A DNA stretch of 9,197 nt from Spirochaetota bacterium (GCA_017998755.1 JAGOCL010000078.1:1-9197), one strand, 5' to 3'. Positions 1 to 5,340 are shown, numbered from the stretch's first letter. Notes: a model not told the origin generated them from the sequence alone. Numbers and translations: made by a program.

Positions 1-42
1 TAATATTACTATGATTTTTATAGATAACGATTTAAAAGTCAT
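1..42 (-). CDS. N-terminal fragment of an unidentified, probably membrane-associated protein
   Basis: An ATG at 40-42 on the minus strand opens a frame of 14 codons that runs off the window edge (MTFKSLSIKIIVIL). A GAGG ribosome binding site lies at 47-50, 4 nt upstream of the ATG, and a good promoter precedes it. The fragment has a short polar stretch, a basic residue and then a hydrophobic run. That is how many bacterial sensor kinases, chemoreceptors and secreted proteins begin, but 14 residues cannot identify a family. That a gene starts here is inferred from the promoter, RBS and open frame together. Confidence 0.45.
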   Translation of the reverse strand, partial: MTFKSLSIKIIVIL

Positions 43-57
43 ACTACCTCTCTCTGT

Positions 58-86
58 ATTATATTAACAATTTTCAAGATAGTAAA
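58..86 (-). promoter_or_regulatory. Candidate sigma-70-type promoter for the gene leaving the left edge
   Basis: On the minus strand a perfect TATAAT (58-63) lies 17 nt after TTTACT (81-86, 4 of 6 matches to TTGACA). The inferred transcription start is near 51, giving a very short leader of roughly 9 nt before the ATG at 42. The orientation fits the fragment at 1-42. Confidence 0.45.
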
Positions 87-138
87 CCTTTTTTTTTATA
101 TTTTAAATATTTAATTTATTTTTTAGTCCGAGTCGCGA

Positions 139-396
139 TCATTTTTTTGTGGGGGGGGATTTATTTGTTTTTTCTAACAAATACTCTGGAGCTAAATCGG
201 CTTCATTTTCCCATACTATTGTTCCAAATGTTTTTGATATTTTAAATTTTCTAAACTCGTTAGTATCTTTTAACGGTTCAAAAACCGGTCCCCATAAGTC
301 GTTTTCTAAATCGACTTCGCCTTCTATACCATTATTAAATTTTATCCATATTTTATATTCATTTAAATATTTTGCTTCAACGACATTTATAAACAT
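139..396 (-). CDS. DUF2442 family protein
   Basis: This is a complete 85-residue protein, the usual size for the small single-domain members of this family. The recognisable signature is an N-terminal beta-rich part (VVEAKYLNEYKIWIKF), a LWGPVFEPLKD segment at about residues 34-43, and the C-terminal GTIVWENEADLAPEYL motif at 58-73. The start is set by GGAG at 402-405, 5 nt upstream of the ATG and inside the end of the upstream gene. The upstream DUF4160 stop codon lies only 2 nt before this ATG, so the two are almost certainly translated from one message. DUF2442 and DUF4160 genes are, from memory, frequently adjacent in bacteria and have been suspected to be toxin-antitoxin-like, but no activity can be read from this sequence. 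The last codons run through a C8 and an A7 tract, so the C-terminus is exposed to frameshifts. Confidence 0.88.
   Translation of the reverse strand: MFINVVEAKYLNEYKIWIKFNNGIEGEVDLENDLWGPVFEPLKDTNEFRKFKISKTFGTIVWENEADLAPEYLLEKTNKSPPTKK
142..158. repeat. Adjacent homopolymer tracts at the 3' end of the DUF2442 gene
   Basis: On the plus strand T7 (142-148) is followed by G, T and then G8 (151-158). Read on the coding (minus) strand this is C8 followed by A7 just before the TGA stop at 139-141. It is the only long G/C homopolymer in the window. It could be slippage-prone in the cell, or it could be a site of sequencing or assembly error. Confidence 0.9.
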
Positions 397-398
397 AT

Positions 399-656
399 CT
401 ACTCCAACGGCGGTATTTTCTTTAGTTTTTCATGTTTTTCCGACAATTTCCAATCGTCTAATAATTCGTCTTTATAAATCTCATACCACTCTAAAATCGC
501 TTTTAGAGCTCTTTTTGGAAATTTGCCTTCAACAATTCCATTATTTATATCTACTGAAATTTTATAATCGCCATATTCTGCATGAAAATGGGGCGGATTA
601 TGTTCGCTATAAAGCATATAAATAACAATTCCAAGAAAACGGCTTATTTCAGGCAT
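399..656 (-). CDS. DUF4160 family protein
   Basis: This is a complete 85-residue protein matching the DUF4160 pattern along its whole length. It has the N-terminal MPEISRFLGIVIYML strand region, the hallmark EHNPPHFHAEYG motif at residues 18-29 with three histidines (H19, H23, H25), an IVEGKFPKRAL segment at 41-51, and an EW....DELLDDW helix near 56-69, ending in IPPLE. The histidine cluster suggests a metal or nucleic-acid contact, but no function is established for the family as far as I know. AGGA at 663-666, 6 nt upstream, supports the start. It is the first gene of a two-gene unit with the DUF2442 gene. Its promoter carries a palindrome over the -35 box, consistent with autoregulation. 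A toxin-antitoxin-like role is inference from gene pairing and layout only. Confidence 0.88.
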   Translation of the reverse strand: MPEISRFLGIVIYMLYSEHNPPHFHAEYGDYKISVDINNGIVEGKFPKRALKAILEWYEIYKDELLDDWKLSEKHEKLKKIPPLE

Positions 657-686
657 TAAAAATCCTAATAAAAAATATTTGTATTT

Positions 687-715
687 AATTTACTCAATTT
701 TATATTATTAGTCAA
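687..715 (-). promoter_or_regulatory. Candidate promoter of the DUF4160-DUF2442 pair
   Basis: On the minus strand TTGACT (710-715, 5 of 6 matches to TTGACA) is separated by exactly 17 nt from TAAATT (687-692, 4 of 6 matches to TATAAT). The inferred start is near 680, about 24 nt upstream of the DUF4160 ATG. The -35 box lies entirely inside the palindrome at 707-723. Confidence 0.5.
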
Positions 716-723
716 TGACTAAT
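707..723. promoter_or_regulatory. 17-bp palindrome, candidate operator over the -35 box
   Basis: attagtcaatgactaat is a perfect inverted repeat with 8-bp arms and a single central base. It covers the -35 box of the minus-strand DUF4160 promoter, the classical position for a repressor site. The binding protein is unknown. The DUF4160/DUF2442 products, or another dimeric regulator, are possibilities by inference. Confidence 0.55.
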
Positions 724-903
724 TTTCCAAATGGTTTTACCGCATAGTTTAATGTGTAAACAATATCAAATTACTTATTATGTTTGAGAACAGAATCAGG
801 AAATAAAATTATTCCATGCAAAAAAATTATTATAGAACGAATTATATAAAATAAAGCGAGATGGCATAAAATGGAATTTTCTTTTAGAATACGCTAATAC
901 AAG

Positions 904-938
904 AAATAATCTTTAGTAACCTTTTTTTTAGATTATTT
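904..938. repeat. 9-bp perfect inverted repeat with 17-nt spacer
   Basis: aaataatct (904-912) and agattattt (930-938) are exact reverse complements separated by 17 nt that include a T-run. The sequence is A/T only apart from one G/C pair per arm, so a stable RNA hairpin is doubtful. It sits immediately left of the tandem repeats. Confidence 0.4.
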
Positions 939-950
939 TTGTTTGATTAT

Positions 951-1052
951 GCTACCGTTTAAAATGAGGAAGCGCGCGCTTGTATCGCTACCATTAAAAA
1001 CAAGGAACGAGCGCTTGTATCGCTACCGTTAAAAACAAGGAACGAGCGCTTG
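951..1052. repeat. Tandem repeat, 2.9 copies of a 35-36 bp unit, upstream of gyrA
   Basis: The units are 951-986 (36 bp), 987-1021 (35 bp) and 1022-1052 (31 bp, incomplete). Each begins GCTACC, has an A-rich centre and contains GCGCTTG near its end. Units 2 and 3 are nearly identical; unit 1 is diverged and carries a perfect 12-bp palindrome, aagcgcgcgctt (970-981). The other units keep AGCGCT and flanking CAAG/CTTG that can pair. The block is conspicuously more GC-rich than its surroundings. The third unit continues directly into the TTGACA box of the gyrA promoter. Confidence 0.85.
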
Positions 1053-1078
1053 ACATTTTCGAAATATTTTTATAAGAT
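1050..1078 (+). promoter_or_regulatory. Candidate gyrA promoter
   Basis: A perfect TTGACA (1050-1055) is followed after 17 nt by TAAGAT (1073-1078, 4 of 6 matches to TATAAT); TATAAG at 1071-1076 is an alternative with 15-nt spacing. The inferred start is near 1085, about 29 nt before the gyrA ATG. The first bases of the -35 box belong to the last unit of the tandem repeat; in the other two units the same position reads TTGTAT. Confidence 0.55.
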
Positions 1079-1113
1079 AGAAATAATATTTAGAAAAAAA
1101 TGGAATAAAAATT

Positions 1114-3558
1114 ATGGGCAACGTTATACCGATAGATCTCGAAGACGAGTTAAAAAACTCATATTTGACATACGCTATGAGCGTAATAGTAAGCAGGGCT
1201 ATACCCGACGTTAGAGACGGCTTGAAACCGGTTCACAGAAGAGTACTTTTCTCTATGGAAGAGATGGGACTAAACTCTAACAAACCTTACAAGAAGTGCG
1301 GTCGTATAGTCGGAGACGTTCTTGGTAAGTTTCATCCGCACGGCGATCAGGCTATTTACGATACGTTAGTCAGATTAGCTCAGGATTTCTCGTTGAGATA
1401 CCCCGTAGTCGACGGTCATGGGAATTTCGGATCTGTAGACGACGATCCTCCGGCCGCTATGAGGTATACCGAAGCAAGGCTATCCAAAATAGCCGAATTG
1501 ATGTTGAAAGATATAAAAAAGGAAACGGTTAAATTCGGTCCGAATTACGACGATTCGATGCAAGAGCCGTTAGTTTTGCCGGCCGCCGTTCCGTATTTAC
1601 TTATAAACGGGACTTCCGGTATCGCGGTAGGTATGGCGACGAACATTCCGCCGTATAACCTTAAAGAAGTCGTTCAGGCGATCTCGGCTCAGATTGACAA
1701 TCCCGATATAACGATCGACGAGATAATGAAGTATATGAAGGGACCCGATTTTCCGACGGGCGGTATAATTTACGGCAAAGAAGGTATAAATAGCGCTTTC
1801 AAAACGGGTAGGGGACAAATCGCCGTCCGCGCAAAGGTATCGGTCGAAGAGGTAAGGAAGAATAGAGAAGCCATTATAGTAACCGAACTTCCGTATCAGG
1901 TTTGTAAAGCTCATCTTATAACAAAAATAGCAGAATTGGTAAAAGACGATAGAATATCAGGTATTTACGATATTAGAGACGAGTCCGATAGACAAGGGAT
2001 GAGAATAGTTATTGAGTTGAAAAACGGGGCGGTTCCAAAAGTAGTATTAAATCAGCTCTTCACTCATACGGCGATGCAGTCAAATTTTGGAGTGAACAAT
2101 CTTGTTTTAGATTTTGGCGTCCCCAAAACCATGAATATCAAAGATACTATTCAGGCGTATATAAATTTCAGAAAAGACGTTATCTATAAAAGATCGAAAT
2201 TTGAATTAAGAAAAGCCGAAGAGAGAGCGCATATTGTCGAAGGGTTGCTTATAGCGATAGATAATATCGACGAAGTAATTAGAATAATCAGGGCGGCTAA
2301 AGATACAAACGAAGCTAAAGCGGCTTTGATGGCGAGATTTAATTTATCCGAGATTCAGGCCAACGCTATTGTTGAAATGAGATTGCGACAGATAACAAAT
2401 TTGGAAAGCTTCAAACTAAAAGAAGAATATGAGGAGTTGCAAAGAACTATCGCCAGATTAAAAGAAATTTTATCCAGCGATAAAAACGTATTAATCGTAG
2501 TTAGAGACGAATTAAACAGCGATTGCGAGCCATTTTTTGACGATAGAAGGACTGAAATAGTCGACATGAAGATTGAGAGTTTTGACGCGGAAGATCTTAT
2601 TCAGAACGAAAGTATGGTCGTAACGGTAACCCATAGGGGATTTATCAAACGAGTGCCGACTAAAGATTTTAGGAATCAATCCAAAGGCGGCGTCGGCGTA
2701 TCGTCAAGCGCGCTAAGAGACGACGATTTTATCGAACATCTTATCATTGCTTCAACGCACGACTTTATTCTATTTTTTAGCAATAAAGGCTTAGTTTACC
2801 AGATAAAAGCTCATGAGATACCTCTGCTTTCTAAAAACGCAAGAGGCGATACTATAAAAACGCTTTTTGGAATTAGTCAAAATGAAGAGATTACGGCTAT
2901 TCTAAGCGTAAAGGACTTCAATAACGAAGAACTTAACGTTTTATTAGCGACAAGAAGAGGTATCGTCAAAAAAGTATCGCTCAAAGAGTTTGAAAGAACT
3001 AAAATTTCCGGTAAACGGGCTATTCAACTCGACGATAACGACGAAGTGGTGGACGTGAAGATTACGGACGGAAAAAGAGAGATACTTTTAGCGACCAGAA
3101 TGGGAAAAGCTTTGAGAATTAACGAGGAACAAGTTAGGGTGATGGGAAGAACCGCCCGAGGCGTTATCGGTATAAGATTAGAACAAAGCGACGAATTATG
3201 CGGCTTGTGTATCGTCGATAGCGATTCGCTGATGCTGTTAATAACCGAGAACGGATATGGTAAAAGAATAGATCTTGAACTTTTCTCGCAACACGGAAGA
3301 GGTACCGGCGGGCAAAGGTATTATAAATATAGCGAAGAAAAAGGGGAGGTCGTATCCGTTAAGCAAGTTATAGAGGGCGACGACGTCGTTGCTATTACTT
3401 CAAAAGGACATCTCATCAGAATAAATTCCGAACAGATATCGCAACAGGGGAGAAATGCAGGCGGAGTAAGACTTGTTAGAATAACCAAGCCAGATTTTGT
3501 CGTATCAATTGCGCGATCGCCAAAATCCGAGTACGTCGAGGATAAAGATAACAAATGA
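1114..3558 (+). CDS. gyrA: DNA gyrase subunit A
   Basis: This is the breakage-reunion subunit of type II topoisomerase. With GyrB (not in this window) it introduces negative supercoils using ATP. It is full length at 814 residues. The N-terminal half has DELKNSYLTYAMSVIVSRAIPDVRDGLKP, the HPHGD helix (74-78) and the catalytic tyrosine Y118 in AAMRYTEARL. The C-terminal half is a six-bladed DNA-wrapping beta-pinwheel, with a degenerate GyrA box QSKGGVG at 522-528 in place of the usual QRRGGKG. The box argues for GyrA over ParC. At the position equivalent to E. coli Ser83, between HPHGD and AIYD, the residue is Q79; the Asp87 equivalent (D83) is kept. The start is supported by GGA at 1102-1104, 9 nt upstream, and by conservation beginning at IPIDLEDELKNSYL. 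The stop overlaps the start of the aquaporin gene (ATGA). From memory, the tail resembles treponemal GyrA (for example IASTHDFILFFSNKGLVY). Confidence 0.97.
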   Translation: MGNVIPIDLEDELKNSYLTYAMSVIVSRAIPDVRDGLKPVHRRVLFSMEEMGLNSNKPYKKCGRIVGDVLGKFHPHGDQAIYDTLVRLAQDFSLRYPVVDGHGNFGSVDDDPPAAMRYTEARLSKIAELMLKDIKKETVKFGPNYDDSMQEPLVLPAAVPYLLINGTSGIAVGMATNIPPYNLKEVVQAISAQIDNPDITIDEIMKYMKGPDFPTGGIIYGKEGINSAFKTGRGQIAVRAKVSVEEVRKNREAIIVTELPYQVCKAHLITKIAELVKDDRISGIYDIRDESDRQGMRIVIELKNGAVPKVVLNQLFTHTAMQSNFGVNNLVLDFGVPKTMNIKDTIQAYINFRKDVIYKRSKFELRKAEERAHIVEGLLIAIDNIDEVIRIIRAAKDTNEAKAALMARFNLSEIQANAIVEMRLRQITNLESFKLKEEYEELQRTIARLKEILSSDKNVLIVVRDELNSDCEPFFDDRRTEIVDMKIESFDAEDLIQNESMVVTVTHRGFIKRVPTKDFRNQSKGGVGVSSSALRDDDFIEHLIIASTHDFILFFSNKGLVYQIKAHEIPLLSKNARGDTIKTLFGISQNEEITAILSVKDFNNEELNVLLATRRGIVKKVSLKEFERTKISGKRAIQLDDNDEVVDVKITDGKREILLATRMGKALRINEEQVRVMGRTARGVIGIRLEQSDELCGLCIVDSDSLMLLITENGYGKRIDLELFSQHGRGTGGQRYYKYSEEKGEVVSVKQVIEGDDVVAITSKGHLIRINSEQISQQGRNAGGVRLVRITKPDFVVSIARSPKSEYVEDKDNK

Positions 3559-4226
3559 AGAAACTCTTTTTAGCGGAGTTTATAGGGACTTTTTTCTTGA
3601 TGTTTTTTGGATTAGGCGCGATTATAATTCGGGATTATAGCTCAAACTTCGGTTCGGTTGGCGCGGCTCTTGTATTTGGAACAACGTTGGGAGTTACTAC
3701 TTATTTTTTCGGCAGAATTTCCGGAGCTCATTTCAACCCCGCTATATCGTTTGCGTCGTTTATCACGGCGGAGATAGGTTTTAAGGATTTTATAATTTAC
3801 GTTATTTCTCAAATTCTAGCGGGATTTGGAGCTTGCTTATCGTTATTAATCATTTTTTCAGAACGTTTTTATACTGCGTCGGTTCCTTCTGATATGTCTA
3901 TGTCCATGTTTTTGGAGAATGATATTTCTTTTTCAACGCTGATTCTTATACTTGAGTTTATTTTTTCATTCTTTTTAGCGTTTGTATATTTTATGTCGAT
4001 AAAGGATAACAAGATAAGAAATAGGATTGTCCCGATTTTTATAGGCGGGACGTATTTTATGATTTGTATGATACTTCTAAATATCGACGGCTTTGGTATG
4101 AATCCATTGAGGAGCGTTATTCCCGCTCTTTTAAAAAGGAGCTGGACAAACGTAGCGTTTTATGTAACGGCAAATTTTACAGGGGCGTTAATAGGCGGAA
4201 TTACTGCAACTTATTTTAAGAAATAA
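3555..4226 (+). CDS. Aquaporin / MIP-family channel with a variant second NPA box
   Basis: This is a 223-residue integral membrane channel of the MIP family, of normal length for a compact bacterial aquaporin. The N-terminus shows the family signature (LAEFIGTFFLMFFGLGA). The first half-helix motif is SGAHFNPAISF with NPA at 61-63. The second is GMNPLRSVIPAL, so NPA is NPL at 183-185, followed by the conserved pore arginine R186. Aligning by hand to E. coli AqpZ, the first filter residue is F41 (as in water channels), the histidine equivalent is C171 and the loop-E residue is F180. Water or a small uncharged solute is therefore plausible, but selectivity cannot be called. Six membrane spans are expected. 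The ATG overlaps the gyrA stop by 4 nt and GAGG at 3538-3541 is 13 nt away, so translation is probably coupled to gyrA. No GC-rich terminator follows; 4227-4299 is AT-rich with only a weak caaat-att-atttg dyad. Confidence 0.9.
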   Translation: MKKLFLAEFIGTFFLMFFGLGAIIIRDYSSNFGSVGAALVFGTTLGVTTYFFGRISGAHFNPAISFASFITAEIGFKDFIIYVISQILAGFGACLSLLIIFSERFYTASVPSDMSMSMFLENDISFSTLILILEFIFSFFLAFVYFMSIKDNKIRNRIVPIFIGGTYFMICMILLNIDGFGMNPLRSVIPALLKRSWTNVAFYVTANFTGALIGGITATYFKK

Positions 4227-4299
4227 ACCTTCGTTTTTCATCAATAAATTATTATATTATCCAAATATTATTTGTAAATATGTTTTTCTGAATTATTTT

Positions 4300-4803
4300 T
4301 TAGACATATACCGGTAAATTTTGTATTATCATGGATAAGAGCGCGAGCTTTTTGAGAGAAATTTGTTTCATATGTGTCAAAATATCGCCCAAATCTTTTG
4401 TAATCTTATTTGTATTCAACTTCTTTCCTATCATACAGATAAATTCTTTTGCGCCATATTTTACAATGCCTTCATAAAAAAATTTAATAATATCTCTCAA
4501 AATCATAGACATTCCGTATTCGTTGTATTTATAATGCAATTTCTTTAGCATTTTGTATTTTTCTGATTTTAATCTAACGTATTTATCAATTCTTGAATAA
4601 TCTTTGCAATCTATAAACTCGTATTCCGATTTATGATCGCCTATAATCCCTTTAATAAAATGAATATTCTTCGATATGACTTCGAACAGATACTCGATAA
4701 GCTCTCGATTACTTTCAAGATTAAGCGATTTTTTTAAATGATTAATTGACTTATCGATCGTTTTAGAAACAATAAAATGAAATAAATAATTTGTTTTGAC
4801 CAT
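4300..4803 (-). CDS. Unrecognised protein with two putative ribbon-helix-helix modules
   Basis: This is a 167-residue protein, strongly basic and rich in I, L, K and Y, that I do not recognise as a named family. Two stretches fit the ribbon-helix-helix pattern of a short strand followed by two helices. One is residues 5-45 (strand NYLFHFIVS, then IDKSINHLKKSLN and SNRELIEYLFEVIS). The other is residues 72-110 (strand KYVRLKS, then EKYKMLKKLHYKY, a YGMS turn and MILRDIIKFFYEG). The second is the better match, since RHH proteins typically read as strand, helix, G-x-S turn, helix. A DNA-binding, possibly autoregulatory role is inference. A third alpha-helical region (111-160) is unassigned. The start is well supported by AGGAG at 4810-4814, 6 nt upstream. 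A perfect 10-bp palindrome, aagtatactt (4815-4824), abuts the RBS. The gene is transcribed away from the leader-RNA locus and converges on the aquaporin gene. Confidence 0.8.
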   Translation of the reverse strand: MVKTNYLFHFIVSKTIDKSINHLKKSLNLESNRELIEYLFEVISKNIHFIKGIIGDHKSEYEFIDCKDYSRIDKYVRLKSEKYKMLKKLHYKYNEYGMSMILRDIIKFFYEGIVKYGAKEFICMIGKKLNTNKITKDLGDILTHMKQISLKKLALLSMIIQNLPVYV

Positions 4804-4966
4804 AATATTCTCCTAAGTATACTTTTTTTATTTTTACCTATATATATAACAATTATTTTTTTGATTTCTTTACAAAATACGAAAATAATTCAATAAAATT
4901 TTCTTAAATAAGAAACATATGTGTCAACTATTATTATTAAGTTTTAAAAATAACAGAAAATTTTTA
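4804..4966. other. AT-rich divergent intergenic region between the RHH-like gene and the leader RNA promoter
   Basis: This region must hold the promoter of the minus-strand RHH-like gene, but only weak boxes are visible; a TATATA-rich patch at about 4839-4849 is the likeliest -10 area. It also contains the palindromes at 4815-4824 and 4900-4915, and A/T tracts just upstream of the plus-strand TTGACA that resemble an UP element. No coding frame is seen. Confidence 0.5.
4900..4915. promoter_or_regulatory. 16-bp perfect palindrome, candidate operator
   Basis: tttcttaaataagaaa reads the same on both strands. It lies between the minus-strand RHH-like gene and the plus-strand leader promoter, about 50 bp upstream of the latter's -35 box. 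A dimeric regulator could bind here; the neighbouring RHH-like protein is the obvious candidate, by inference only. Confidence 0.4.
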
Positions 4967-4995
4967 TTGACAACCAGACCGTATTGTATTAATTT
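4967..4995 (+). promoter_or_regulatory. Promoter of the structured leader / small membrane protein
   Basis: A perfect TTGACA (4967-4972) is preceded by A/T tracts. With 17-nt spacing the -10 would be TAATTT (4990-4995), a poor match; TATTAA (4987-4992), preceded by TG, is an alternative with short spacing. An imperfect inverted repeat, gtattgta (4981-4988) and tacgatac (5003-5010), flanks the -10 region and could be an operator or part of the RNA. The transcription start is inferred near 5002. Confidence 0.55.
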
Positions 4996-5001
4996 TAGTT
5001 T

Positions 5002-5099
5002 GTACGATACATTCAAGGGTTCAGGATTATTCCTGAAGGTTTTGAGCGGTTGGGCCGCCGCTCTGTATTTTCGATAATACAGAGCGGCGGCCTTTTTTT
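5002..5099 (+). ncRNA. Structured leader RNA, possible attenuator or small RNA, class not recognised
   Basis: An approximately 98-nt RNA is predicted between a TTGACA promoter and a strong terminator. Hairpin 1 is TTCAGGA (5020-5026) pairing with TCCTGAA (5031-5037) around loop TTAT, extended by TCAA (5013-5016) pairing with TTGA (5042-5045) across an internal loop of G/T residues. Hairpin 2 is GAGCGG (5044-5049) pairing with CCGCTC (5058-5063). Hairpin 2 uses bases of the terminator's 5' arm, so the two are mutually exclusive, as in antiterminator/terminator switches. I compared it from memory with SRP RNA, ZTP, fluoride, preQ1 and c-di-GMP elements and found no convincing match. It contains no ATG-led leader peptide. 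The RBS of a 44-codon gene begins 12 nt after the terminator, so that gene would depend on read-through. RNA boundaries are inferred. Confidence 0.55.
5053..5099 (+). terminator. Strong intrinsic terminator with 17-bp perfect stem
   Basis: The arms 5053-5069 and 5076-5092 are perfect reverse complements (GGCCGCCGCTCTG then TATT, 17 bp) around a 6-nt loop TTCGAT, followed by T7 (5093-5099). The T-run is present only in the plus direction. This is the most stable hairpin in the window and lies upstream of, not downstream of, a coding sequence. Confidence 0.92.
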
Positions 5100-5123
5100 A
5101 TTTTAATTGATAGGAGGAAGTTT

Positions 5124-5258
5124 ATGGATAATCCGGACGGAGCAAAAATATTTGTTTTGATATTAGTAGGAATATTTTTTAGTCTAGGAATAGCGTATTT
5201 TATTCATACGTCGATTTTAGAAAGAAAAGCGCGGAAGAAAGATAACGAGCGATCCTGA
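5124..5258 (+). CDS. Small single-span membrane protein, 44 residues
   Basis: This is a short gene with a consensus Shine-Dalgarno AGGAGG (5112-5117) 6 nt before the ATG, the best RBS in the window. The product starts MDNPDGAKIF and has one hydrophobic span at about residues 9-32 (VLILVGIFFSLGIAYF at its core). It ends in a strongly charged basic tail (ERKARKKDNERS). The positive-inside rule predicts the N-terminus outside and the tail in the cytoplasm. No family is recognised; the size and layout resemble small regulatory membrane peptides that bind larger membrane proteins, or a type I-toxin-like peptide, but neither can be shown. No separate promoter is visible between the terminator ending at 5099 and the RBS, so expression probably requires read-through of the leader. 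A downstream hairpin at 5341-5371 would end the transcript. Confidence 0.75.
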   Translation: MDNPDGAKIFVLILVGIFFSLGIAYFIHTSILERKARKKDNERS

Positions 5259-5340
5259 TAAGCGGATAGGTAAAACGTTATTCGTATTAACTCCGATAAA
5301 AAAGGAAAAGAAATTAAAACGGCTGCAATTCCGAGTAAAG

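Larger units (their letters stand above)
657..950. other. Gene-free AT-rich stretch between the DUF pair and the repeats upstream of gyrA
   Basis: About 290 bases, with the DUF4160 promoter and operator at its left end. I see no gene in the remainder. A run of 27 sense codons without a start codon lies at about 836-916 on the plus strand (its translation includes FLLEYANTRNNL before a TAG). It could be a relic of a lost coding sequence, but such a run is not rare by chance in AT-rich DNA. No tRNA fold was recognised. Confidence 0.5.

Noticed and set aside
149..625. A 158-codon plus-strand frame opposite the DUF pair
   Set aside because: It is antisense to two genes with clear family signatures, its composition (S/F/H/L-rich) is typical of a shadow frame, and it has no ribosome binding site.
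964..1032. A 22-codon basic micro-ORF (starts MRKRALVSLPLK) running through the tandem repeats
   Set aside because: It has no ribosome binding site, and the 36/35-bp unit lengths shift the frame between copies, so a repeat-encoded peptide is not maintained.
951..1052. Tandem repeats as a CRISPR array
   Set aside because: The units abut directly with no unique spacers, the copies differ, and there are no cas genes nearby.
1597..1914. Minus-strand frames within gyrA (also 2355-2567 and 3321-3554)
   Set aside because: They lie wholly inside a conserved gyrA reading frame and their translations match nothing recognisable.
4363..4548. A 61-codon plus-strand frame opposite the RHH-like gene
   Set aside because: The minus-strand gene has a good RBS and plausible domain patterns; this frame has no RBS and a random-looking product.
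4369..4927. 12-nt direct repeat catatgtgtcaa at 4369-4380 and 4916-4927
   Set aside because: One copy lies in the coding part of the RHH-like gene and the other next to the 16-bp palindrome. At this length in AT-rich DNA a chance match cannot be excluded and no target-site or element structure surrounds it.
5002..5099. Leader RNA as SRP 4.5S RNA or a known riboswitch (ZTP, fluoride, preQ1, c-di-GMP)
   Set aside because: The conserved SRP GGAA-tip core and the diagnostic conserved bases of those riboswitches are absent as far as I can recall. GCGGTTGGGCC only superficially resembles the ZTP 3' element and the matching 5' domain is missing.
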